A stretch of DNA of 5,464 bases from Pontimonas sp. (GTDB taxonomy: Bacteria; Actinomycetota; Actinomycetes; Actinomycetales; Microbacteriaceae), in NCBI GenBank assembly GCA_021741945.1, contig JAIOWV010000087.1, forward strand, positions 1 to 5,464. Direction: 5' to 3'. Position numbers and translations under genes: made by a program. A model generated the notes under the pieces. That model was not told the origin of the DNA, did no database searches, and saw only the letters and a list, made by a program, of their open reading frames with translations. Shown piece after piece: positions 1 to 5,464 of this stretch. Each line of letters starts with the position of its first letter. The first letter of the stretch is position 1.

Positions 1-757
1 CGAACCACCGAATTTGATGCAGCGCCTGGTGAACCAACATCGGAAGGCCAGAAATCACGGGCGCTCCCTCTGCCTGCCAGAGGGACGCCCCAGCAGAAGG
101 CCAGGGATGGTACGCAACGTCAAAGAGCGTACTGCTGCGCAGAAGGGACGTTGAAGGCGCAAAAGGAAACTCGGCGCCCCCGGGCAATGTGTTCACGACA
201 AGTCCCGGATTGGGCATCTCAGCAACATTGTCATGATGAACGACGGTCACGTTGACACCAAGTCGGCGAAGCACAGCCTCAGTGGCTGATGCCCTGCTGA
301 GGTCCCGGACCACGAGAGCAATGTCACGAACGCCTCGCGCTGCCAAGGCATACCCGACAGAGCGGGCGGTTGCACCGGCACCCACAATCCAGGCGGTCTC
401 CACCTCCACGTCGGCGTCCTTCAAAGCGCCCTCGACCCCCAGTGGGTCGGTGTTAGTCAAGAATGGACCCTCGGCACCAAACACCACCGTGTTAGCAACA
501 CCCAGAACATCGACGACCGTCTCGTGGGCCGCCACTACTTCAAGGACGCCCTCTTTGAGCGGCATGGTCAAGGAGAGCCCCCTCACGCCCTCGCCCACCG
601 AGGCAAATTCGGTGGGCAACGTCGCTACCGTCACCTCATGGGCGCGGTAGTCCCACTCCAGACCAAGCGCCGCGTAAGCGGTGGCGTGCAGGGTCGGCGA
701 CAGTGAATGGGCAATGGGCGAACCCCAGACCGCAGCCCACGGCCTAACAGAAGGCAC
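1..757 (-). CDS. aroE: Shikimate dehydrogenase (NADP+), 3' end cut off by the window edge
   Basis: Cytoplasmic enzyme of the shikimate pathway that reduces 3-dehydroshikimate to shikimate with NADPH. I translated 252 codons. The N-terminal substrate site is clear: G12-S-P-I-A-H-S18-L-S20 holds the two shikimate-binding serines. The catalytic lysine is K68 in SLTMPLKEGV, and N102-T-D104 gives the paired aspartate. The nucleotide-binding loop is G126-A-G-A-T-A-R132, followed by VVRDLSRA where the NADP-phosphate contact normally lies. Later family motifs NTLPGG, FDVAYHPWPS and SGLPMLVHQAL are present. The family usually runs to about 270 residues, so only roughly 10-20 are missing. I chose a GTG start at 757 because GAAGAGA lies just upstream; another in-frame GTG is at 769. 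Either start lies inside the end of mltG, so translation is probably coupled. The product is very likely; the exact start is less sure. Confidence 0.93.
   Translation of the reverse strand, partial: MPSVRPWAAVWGSPIAHSLSPTLHATAYAALGLEWDYRAHEVTVATLPTEFASVGEGVRGLSLTMPLKEGVLEVVAAHETVVDVLGVANTVVFGAEGPFLTNTDPLGVEGALKDADVEVETAWIVGAGATARSVGYALAARGVRDIALVVRDLSRASATEAVLRRLGVNVTVVHHDNVAEMPNPGLVVNTLPGGAEFPFAPSTSLLRSSTLFDVAYHPWPSAGASLWQAEGAPVISGLPMLVHQALHQIRWF
59..90. repeat. Inverted repeat (hairpin) inside the aroE coding region
   Basis: The arms are GGGCG (59-63) plus TCCCTCTG (65-72) and CAGAGGGA (78-85) plus CGCCC (86-90). They form 13 base pairs around a five-base loop (73-77), with one bulged C at 64. 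The hairpin is GC-rich and lies in the part of aroE encoding VPLAGRGSAPVISG. No T-run follows it on either strand, so it does not look like an intrinsic terminator. It may be a chance result of codon choice, or an mRNA structure that slows ribosomes or RNases. The structure is seen in the sequence; its role is unknown. Confidence 0.5.
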
Positions 758-1931
758 TGTTCTCTTCACTGGCCCGGCACCACTCGAGCCACTGGTCCCT
801 CGCGCGATTGTGCGCCGCGTAGGTCTCGGAGAAGACAGTCTCGCCGGTTCGAAGGTCGACCGACACGAAGTACAGCCACGGGCCTTCCACTGGGTTTATC
901 GCGGCGTCAATCGCAAGCTCGCCGGGAAGGGAGATGGGGCCTGGTGGGAGTCCTGAAATCACGTAGGTGTTATAGGGGTTTGCCTCATCAGCCCGGTCCG
1001 CATCTGACGTGCCAGCTCCGTCATAGAGCCCCGTCCAATAGGTAACGGTGGCATCAGACTGGAGGGGCATTCCCACCTCGAGCCGATTCGCGAAGACCCT
1101 GGACACCTTGTAGAAGTCCTGCTCGAATCTGGCTTCGCGTTGGATGAGACCCGCCATCGTCAGCACCTCGTGCCAGTCCTCTGGCGCAACACCGCTGGAG
1201 GTGAGTCGGTTCACCATTTCGCGGACCATTCGGTCCACGATTTCGCTGGCGGTAACTCCCGGCTCGAACGTGTACGTCGCCGGGAAAAGGTACCCCTCGA
1301 GTGTGCCGGTGGGACTATCGATGCCATACGCGGCGGGATCCGCCACTGCATCGTTGAAGTCCGACACCGGTAGGCCTGAGGCGCTGGAAATTATCTCAAT
1401 GGCTTGCTCAAGGGTCTTACCCTCTGGAATCGTGAACTTCACCTCGAAACGGTTGGCTGGATCCAGCAACGCCGCAATGGCGGCTTCCCCAGACATTCCC
1501 GTCAGTAATCGATAGGTACCAGGCTGAAACACAATCGTCGTGTCGGCCAGCAGGATTGAGTAGACAGCTTCAAAGGACGCCGTGACACCCGCGTCGCTGA
1601 GTTTTCTGGCGACGGTCTCTCCAATGTCGCCAGGGGCCACCACGATGTCGATGACGGGTTGTGCGCCTGAGCCCTCGTAGTCCGCAATTTCCTCCGCCGC
1701 AAAATAATCAACTACGCGCGTACCGTATTCGTTCCACAGCAGCCACACGCCTGACCCACTCAGGACTAGAACCAGAGCGGCGACGATCGCGAAGATGGTC
1801 CTGCCCCCCGACTGACGGGGCGGCTTCTGCTCCCTCAGCTCACGACGAGCGGGTGAGCCCTCAGCGCTTTGTTGCGGGGTCAGAGGAGGAAGCGTGCTGA
1901 AAATACGATCGAAGTCTGCGTCATTGGTCAT
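744..1931 (-). CDS. mltG: Endolytic peptidoglycan transglycosylase MltG (YceG family)
   Basis: Inner-membrane lytic transglycosylase that cleaves nascent glycan strands and is thought to end their elongation. The 395-residue protein has a short basic, proline-rich cytoplasmic tail (about 1-44), one membrane helix (about 45-66, TIFAIVAALVLVLSGSGVWLL) and an extracytoplasmic remainder. Residues about 90-160 form the LysM-like part, and the YceG catalytic domain follows. Its markers are LEGYLFPATY (211-220), the catalytic glutamate E266 in GLIQREA, RVFANRLEVGMPLQSD (278-293), NPYNTYVISGLPPGPI (318-333) and the closing AAHNRARDQW. By recall, E266 matches E218 of the E. coli enzyme. The ATG at 1931 is fixed by an in-frame TAG five codons upstream. 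No Shine-Dalgarno is visible there, and the start overlaps the end of ruvX by 11 bases. After the domain comes a short acidic tail with Cys385 and a C-terminal Cys395. Confidence 0.95.
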   Translation of the reverse strand: MTNDADFDRIFSTLPPLTPQQSAEGSPARRELREQKPPRQSGGRTIFAIVAALVLVLSGSGVWLLWNEYGTRVVDYFAAEEIADYEGSGAQPVIDIVVAPGDIGETVARKLSDAGVTASFEAVYSILLADTTIVFQPGTYRLLTGMSGEAAIAALLDPANRFEVKFTIPEGKTLEQAIEIISSASGLPVSDFNDAVADPAAYGIDSPTGTLEGYLFPATYTFEPGVTASEIVDRMVREMVNRLTSSGVAPEDWHEVLTMAGLIQREARFEQDFYKVSRVFANRLEVGMPLQSDATVTYWTGLYDGAGTSDADRADEANPYNTYVISGLPPGPISLPGELAIDAAINPVEGPWLYFVSVDLRTGETVFSETYAAHNRARDQWLEWCRASEENSAFC

Positions 1932-2385
1932 GGGATGTTGGGTGTTCTAACACGTACCCGCTTGGCACCCCCTGACTGCGCTCTGAATCCAAAGCATGTT
2001 GCAAAAGAATAACAGCGGCAACCTGGTCCACCACCGAGCGATGCTCGCGTGAGGACCTCCCAGCGCTGTGCAGGGCACTTGCGGCGGATACAGTGCTCAA
2101 GCGCTCATCCACCATCCGCACTGGCGCAACCCCGAGTGCTTCAATCTCTCGGGCAAAACCCTCGGCATCGTCAGTCGAGGCCGTTCTGTGTCCCTGGAGG
2201 TTAATGGGCAGGCCGACAACGATCTCGAGTGGATCATACTCCAGCACAATCTCGGCGAGTCCCGCGAGAGCGCTTTCCCTGGGCAATGTCATCACGGGAA
2301 CCGCCATAGTTCCCTGGGGGTCAGACCGGGCAACACCGACACGGGCTTGACCGACGTCGATTCCCAGCCGGATGCCCTGCCTCAC
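1921..2385 (-). CDS. ruvX: RuvX/YqgF-type putative Holliday junction resolvase / RNase H-fold nuclease
   Basis: Small cytoplasmic RNase H-fold protein of the YqgF family. Members have been linked to Holliday junction resolution and to processing of the 5' end of pre-16S rRNA, so which substrate matters here cannot be told from sequence. The 154 residues are the usual family length. The first acidic site is G8-I-D10-V-G in GIDVGQARVGVA. Next come VVGLPINLQG (56-65), the second acidic site D93-E94-R-L-S-T and the third at D120 in SVVDQVAAVILLQ, so the acidic active site looks intact. Translation starts at a GTG (2383-2385) whose G is also the last base of the alaS stop, giving TAGTG. GGGGAAG lies six bases upstream. 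The C-terminal end, EHPTSHDQ, overlaps the mltG start. Confidence 0.94.
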   Translation of the reverse strand: MRQGIRLGIDVGQARVGVARSDPQGTMAVPVMTLPRESALAGLAEIVLEYDPLEIVVGLPINLQGHRTASTDDAEGFAREIEALGVAPVRMVDERLSTVSAASALHSAGRSSREHRSVVDQVAAVILLQHALDSERSQGVPSGYVLEHPTSHDQ

Positions 2386-5045
2386 TAGGACTTCCCCAGC
2401 TCCGCTACTACGGCCTCCAGTGCCGCAGGGAGAGAAGCCCCATCTGGACCACCGCCCTGGGCAAGCCCAGGTTTACCGCCACCGCCACCACCCATGACAG
2501 CTGACGCTGTTTTGACGAGGTTGCCAGCGTGTACTCCGGCATTGACTCCTCCAGGGTTCGCTGCGACCACAATGGTTCCCCTGCCCTCACTAACGGATCC
2601 CAGCACAACTGCCGCGGGGGCATCGCCGAGGCCGGAGAGAACCGTGTTTGCCAAAACCCGGATGTCATCAGCGCCAAGGCTCTCCGCGAGCACCTTGGCC
2701 ACGACAGAGACACCGGCTAGGTCCGCGGCGGTCTTCACCAGTTCGGGAGCCAGTGCGCCGGTTGCTGCTTCGGCAGTCTTTGCCACCTGGCGCTCGAGTG
2801 TCTTAACCTGACCAAGAAGGTCCTCAATCCGGCCTGGTAGGTCTTCGCGGGGGGTCTTGAGGAGCTGAGTAAGGCGCCGGACAATGGACTTCTCAACGGA
2901 GAAGTCTGCTACCGCCGCGCTCCCGACGAGTGCCTCAATGCGACGAGCGGTGGAGCTCACTGAGTTCTCTCCAAGGAGCGTCACCACTCCAATCTGAGAC
3001 GATCGGCCGACGTGGGTTCCAGCACACAGTTCCCTTGACCACGGACCACCAATGTCGACCATACGAACGACGTCGCCATACTTTTCGCCAAACAAAGCCA
3101 TAGCACCCGCTGCCTTCGCTTCCGCGACAGGCAAAATCCTGGTCGATACCTCTAAGTCATCACGAATCGCGTTGTTGGTGATTTCCGAGATGGCCGATTG
3201 TGCATCGTCCGAGAGGGCTTGGTTCCAGGAGAAGTCCAGTCGCATGTATCCGGGGCGATTCAAGGAACCAGCCTGCGTGGCGTTGGGACCGAGGGTGTCT
3301 CGGAGCGCGGCATGTATCAAGTGGGTTGCCGAGTGAGCGCGAGCTCCTTCGTAGCGCGTCACTGGGTCAACGACCGCCTTGACTGTGTCACCGACTCCGA
3401 TCTCGCCCTCGGCGATTGTCACGGTGTGGCTAATCAGACCCGGCACAGGCTTCTGAACATCGGACACGACAGCGCGGAATCCGGGCCCTTCAAGGACACC
3501 CTGATCTGAAACTTGACCACCGGACTCCGCATAGAGGGGCGTCTCCGCAAGAATTACCTCAACGACCTGTCCTGCACCCGCGCGGGTGACGGACACTCCG
3601 TCCACCAGCAGACCGAGGATGCTCGACTCGAGCTCGAGCAGTTCATAGCCGGCGAAGACGGTCTCACCCGAGGCCCGGAACTCCGCGTAGACAGAGAGAT
3701 CAGCCCTCGTGCTCTTCTTTGACTTTGCGTCAGTCTTAGCGCGGTCACGCTGTGCGAGCATCAGGGTGTCAAAGGCCTCTCTGTCGACGCTGAGACCCGC
3801 TTCGGCAGCCATCTCCAGCGTGAGATCAATAGGGAAGCCGTACGTGTCGTGCAGAAGGAAGGCGGTGTCGCCGGAGAGAGACTTTTCGCCTTTGGCGGCA
3901 GTGTCGGCGACAGCGAGATCGACGATGCTAGTGCCCGCCTCCAAGGTCTTGAGGAAAGATTTTTCCTCTGCGATAGCAAGCTGGCTCACCCGAGAAAACT
4001 CCGCGGCCACGTCTGGGTAGCTCGCAGACATCGCATCTTTCGAGGCTTGGAAGAGCTCAGGGAAACTTGGGTCGTGGTAGCCAAGGAGTCGCATGGAACG
4101 GATGCTCCGACGGAGCAGACGTCTCAGCACGTATCCGCGACCATCATTCGCCGGGACGACGCCGTCGGTCATCAACATCAACGCTGATCGGATGTGATCA
4201 GCGATGACACGCATCCGAACGTCATCCTCCACATTCGCCCCGTAGCGGCGCCCAGAGAGCTCACCTGCCTTGTCGAGGACGGGGCGCACCTGGTCAATTT
4301 CGTACATGTTGGCGACACCCTGCTTCAGAAACGCGACGCGCTCCATGCCCATACCGGTGTCGATGTTCTTTTGGGGCAGCTCCCCCACGATGTCGAAGTC
4401 GACCTTGCTGCGCACATTGTCAATGAGGTACTGCATGAACACGAGGTTCCAGATTTCGATATACCTGGTGTCGTCCACGGCTGGGCCGCCATCTGGGCCA
4501 TATTCCGCGCCCCGGTCGAAGTAGATCTCCGAACAGGGGCCAGCAGGGCCAGGCTGGCCTGTCGACCAGTAGTTGTCTTCGCGTCCCATGCGCTGGATCC
4601 GGGATTCCGGGAGACCAGCAACGGATTTCCAGATACCGGCGGCTTCGTCATCGTCCTCATAGACAGTGACCCACAGCTTGCTCTCGTCAAATCCCAACCC
4701 ACCATCGGACTCCGACATCGTCAGAAGCTCCCAGGCGAACTCGATAGCGCCCTGCTTGAAATAGTCTCCGAACGAGAAATTGCCGTTCATCTGGAAGAAC
4801 GTCCCGTGACGGGTTGTTTTGCCGACCTCTTCGATGTCGAGGGTGCGGATGCACTTCTGCACGCTTGTTGCCCTGGGGTACGGGGCTGGGACCACGCCGG
4901 TCAGATAGGGAATGAAGGGCACCATGCCCGCAACGGTAAACATCAGCGTGGGGTCATCGCTCACCAAAGAGGCTGAGGGGACAACGGTGTGTCCACGATC
5001 ACCAAAGTACGTGAGCCAGCGGCGCTGAATGTCTGCGGTTTCCAT
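2385..5045 (-). CDS. alaS: Alanyl-tRNA synthetase
   Basis: Cytoplasmic class II synthetase that attaches alanine to tRNA-Ala and hydrolyses mischarged Ser/Gly-tRNA. At 886 residues it is full length. The catalytic core (about 1-250) contains SVQKCIRTLDIEEVGKTTRH (61-80), GNFSFGDYFK (88-97), the GQPGPAGPCSEIYFDRG loop (163-179) and motif 3, NIDTGMGMERVAF (227-239). The tRNA-recognition part follows, with ADHIRSALMLMTDGVVPAND (282-301) and GRGYVLRRLLRR. The editing domain (about 460-715) keeps all four zinc/editing ligands: H571 and H575 in HSATH, C674 and H678 in CAGTH. A short helical linker leads to the C-Ala domain, with a glycine run at 852-857 and GLAQGGGPDGAS. The ATG at 5045 has AGAGGG four bases upstream. 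It starts 27 bases after the small membrane-protein gene and overlaps ruvX by one base. Nothing essential is missing. Confidence 0.98.
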   Translation of the reverse strand: METADIQRRWLTYFGDRGHTVVPSASLVSDDPTLMFTVAGMVPFIPYLTGVVPAPYPRATSVQKCIRTLDIEEVGKTTRHGTFFQMNGNFSFGDYFKQGAIEFAWELLTMSESDGGLGFDESKLWVTVYEDDDEAAGIWKSVAGLPESRIQRMGREDNYWSTGQPGPAGPCSEIYFDRGAEYGPDGGPAVDDTRYIEIWNLVFMQYLIDNVRSKVDFDIVGELPQKNIDTGMGMERVAFLKQGVANMYEIDQVRPVLDKAGELSGRRYGANVEDDVRMRVIADHIRSALMLMTDGVVPANDGRGYVLRRLLRRSIRSMRLLGYHDPSFPELFQASKDAMSASYPDVAAEFSRVSQLAIAEEKSFLKTLEAGTSIVDLAVADTAAKGEKSLSGDTAFLLHDTYGFPIDLTLEMAAEAGLSVDREAFDTLMLAQRDRAKTDAKSKKSTRADLSVYAEFRASGETVFAGYELLELESSILGLLVDGVSVTRAGAGQVVEVILAETPLYAESGGQVSDQGVLEGPGFRAVVSDVQKPVPGLISHTVTIAEGEIGVGDTVKAVVDPVTRYEGARAHSATHLIHAALRDTLGPNATQAGSLNRPGYMRLDFSWNQALSDDAQSAISEITNNAIRDDLEVSTRILPVAEAKAAGAMALFGEKYGDVVRMVDIGGPWSRELCAGTHVGRSSQIGVVTLLGENSVSSTARRIEALVGSAAVADFSVEKSIVRRLTQLLKTPREDLPGRIEDLLGQVKTLERQVAKTAEAATGALAPELVKTAADLAGVSVVAKVLAESLGADDIRVLANTVLSGLGDAPAAVVLGSVSEGRGTIVVAANPGGVNAGVHAGNLVKTASAVMGGGGGGKPGLAQGGGPDGASLPAALEAVVAELGKS

Positions 5046-5071
5046 AAATCCCTCTTCTAGCCCTCGCTACG

Positions 5072-5227
5072 TCAACCGCGGTACGACTGCTTGAAACCCT
5101 CCACGAAGGAGGACAGCGTTGCACGTGCGCGCCCGAAGAGTGCTCTTCCTTCGGGGGTTTGGTTGACAACATGAGCAAGCACGAACCCAGCTATGACTCC
5201 CACAAGAGCGGTAATGAACCGACCCAT
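5072..5227 (-). CDS. 51-residue single-pass membrane protein, function unknown
   Basis: I do not recognise a named function. The protein begins MGRFITALVGVIAGFVLAHV, a hydrophobic stretch (about residues 4-21) with two spaced glycines that reads as one membrane helix. A short soluble tail follows with N22-Q-T-P-E-G-R28-A-L-F31 and ends in FKQSYRG. The tail has several arginines and lysines and could form an amphipathic helix. The case for a real gene is the near-perfect AAGGAGGA ribosome site, the full use of the gap between the rpsD terminator and alaS, and a hydrophobic-then-basic composition typical of a coding sequence. From memory, small membrane proteins of this style (a glycine-containing helix, then H-x-x-N-x-T-P-x-G-R) sit before alaS in other Microbacteriaceae; this needs a search. 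It is probably co-transcribed with alaS. It could be a membrane anchor or partner, but nothing shows which. Confidence 0.85.
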   Translation of the reverse strand: MGRFITALVGVIAGFVLAHVVNQTPEGRALFGRARATLSSFVEGFKQSYRG

Positions 5228-5230
5228 ATG

Positions 5231-5238
5231 TCCTCCTT
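5231..5238 (-). promoter_or_regulatory. Strong Shine-Dalgarno of the 51-residue protein
   Basis: The minus strand reads AAGGAGGA followed by CAT and then the ATG at 5227. This is close to the full anti-Shine-Dalgarno complement at a workable, slightly short spacing. It is the strongest ribosome site in the window, stronger than those of alaS (AGAGGG) or ruvX (GGGGAAG). It fixes the start of the small gene and argues that the gene is translated efficiently. Confidence 0.85.
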
Positions 5239-5259
5239 CACCATCCTCACCCAGGCCCG

Positions 5260-5301
5260 AAAAACACTGTGGTGGGGAAGCGTAAGCTCCCCCACCACAG
5301 T
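5260..5301 (-). terminator. Rho-independent terminator downstream of rpsD
   Basis: A perfect 12-base-pair stem (5266-5277 with 5290-5301; arm ACTGTGGTGGGG on the plus strand) is extended past one A/C mismatch by three more pairs around a GTAA loop. On the minus strand the stem is followed, after a single G, by TTTTT and then CGGG. This is a textbook intrinsic terminator for transcription coming from rpsD. It begins nine bases after the rpsD stop. The plus strand has only a displaced TTTT (5307-5310) beyond the stem, so the signal is directional. Confidence 0.9.
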
Positions 5302-5310
5302 AGAGGTTTT

Positions 5311-5464
5311 CTAGCGGGCCGCGTAGTACTCGACGACCAGCTGCACTTCACAGGTCACGGGGACCTCGGCGCGCTTCGGACGACGCACCAGAACGCTCTG
5401 CAACTTGTCCAACTCGACCTCGATATACGAAGGGGTTGGGGGAAGCACGTCGACGTGACCACCC
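5311..5464 (-). CDS. rpsD: 30S ribosomal protein S4, C-terminal fragment (5' part outside the window)
   Basis: The last 50 codons and the TAG stop are present. S4 binds 16S rRNA directly, starts assembly of the 30S body and contributes to decoding accuracy. The visible part has the closing S4 pattern: PPTPSYIEVELDKL, then VRRPKRAEVPV, then the terminal QLVVEYYAAR. The family usually ends in a version of QLIVEYYSR. The RNA-binding S4 domain proper lies further upstream, outside the window. The gene ends just before a strong terminator, so rpsD is probably a separate transcription unit from the alaS group. The fragment is short, but the ending and the actinobacterial neighbourhood agree. Confidence 0.88.
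   Translation of the reverse strand, partial: GGHVDVLPPTPSYIEVELDKLQSVLVRRPKRAEVPVTCEVQLVVEYYAAR

Noticed and set aside
252..650. 132-codon open frame on the plus strand opposite aroE
   Set aside because: Its composition is low-complexity Ser/Thr/Arg/Ala, as expected for a frame shadowing a GC-rich gene, and the real aroE motifs read on the other strand.
2470..2495. Glycine-codon run near the end of alaS as a possible repeat expansion
   Set aside because: A glycine-rich stretch at this place in the C-Ala domain is normal for alanyl-tRNA synthetases.
4194..4976. 260-codon open frame on the plus strand opposite alaS
   Set aside because: It lies entirely antisense to a strongly conserved gene, shows no recognisable domain and has no good ribosome site. 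Long antisense frames are expected opposite GC-rich coding sequence.
5070..5075. TTGACG on the minus strand just before alaS, resembling a -35 box
   Set aside because: At 16-18 bases of spacing there is only GGGATT-like sequence and no -10 box. TAGAAG is only 10 bases away. The hexamer also overlaps the stop of the small gene.
5163..5168. TTGACA on the plus strand, a perfect -35 hexamer
   Set aside because: No -10 box lies at the right distance, it is inside the small gene on the opposite strand, and no plus-strand gene follows it.
1..5464. Search for a mobile element, CRISPR array, defence system, tRNA or riboswitch
   Set aside because: Genes fill almost the whole window and all but one are recognised housekeeping genes. 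I saw no direct-repeat array, no transposase motifs and no untranslated stretch long enough for a riboswitch.

Overview
The window is a compact, all-minus-strand block of bacterial housekeeping genes. The order, read in the direction of transcription (high to low coordinates), is rpsD (3' end only), a strong intrinsic terminator, a 51-residue membrane protein gene, alaS, ruvX, mltG and aroE (3' end cut by the window edge). This order is the well-known actinobacterial alaS-ruvX-mltG-aroE cluster. With a GC content of about 60% in the lines I sampled, and the style of the S4 and AroE proteins, it suggests an actinomycete. A member of the Microbacteriaceae is my best guess. The GC is low for that family and the spacing is very tight, which would fit a streamlined aquatic relative, but that is inference from one window.

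Layout. Positions 5311-5464 hold the last 50 codons of ribosomal protein S4. Positions 5260-5301 are a rho-independent terminator for rpsD. Positions 5072-5227 encode the small one-pass membrane protein, preceded by a near-perfect Shine-Dalgarno. After 26 bases comes alaS (2385-5045, complete, 886 residues). Then three gene junctions overlap in a row: alaS/ruvX by 1 base, ruvX/mltG by 11 bases and mltG/aroE by about 14 bases. No gap in the window exceeds 100 bases, and I see no gene on the plus strand.

The genes share transcription rather than a pathway. AlaS charges tRNA-Ala, RuvX is a YqgF-type RNase H-fold nuclease, MltG cuts nascent peptidoglycan glycan strands at the membrane, and AroE makes shikimate for aromatic amino acids. 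The overlaps point to one polycistronic mRNA with translational coupling. mltG in particular has no recognisable ribosome-binding site of its own.

I found no mobile element, CRISPR array, tRNA, rRNA, defence gene or new system. The points worth a second look are the uncharacterised 51-residue membrane protein, the terminator with no visible promoter behind it, the overlap-coupled gene chain, and a compact hairpin inside the aroE coding region.
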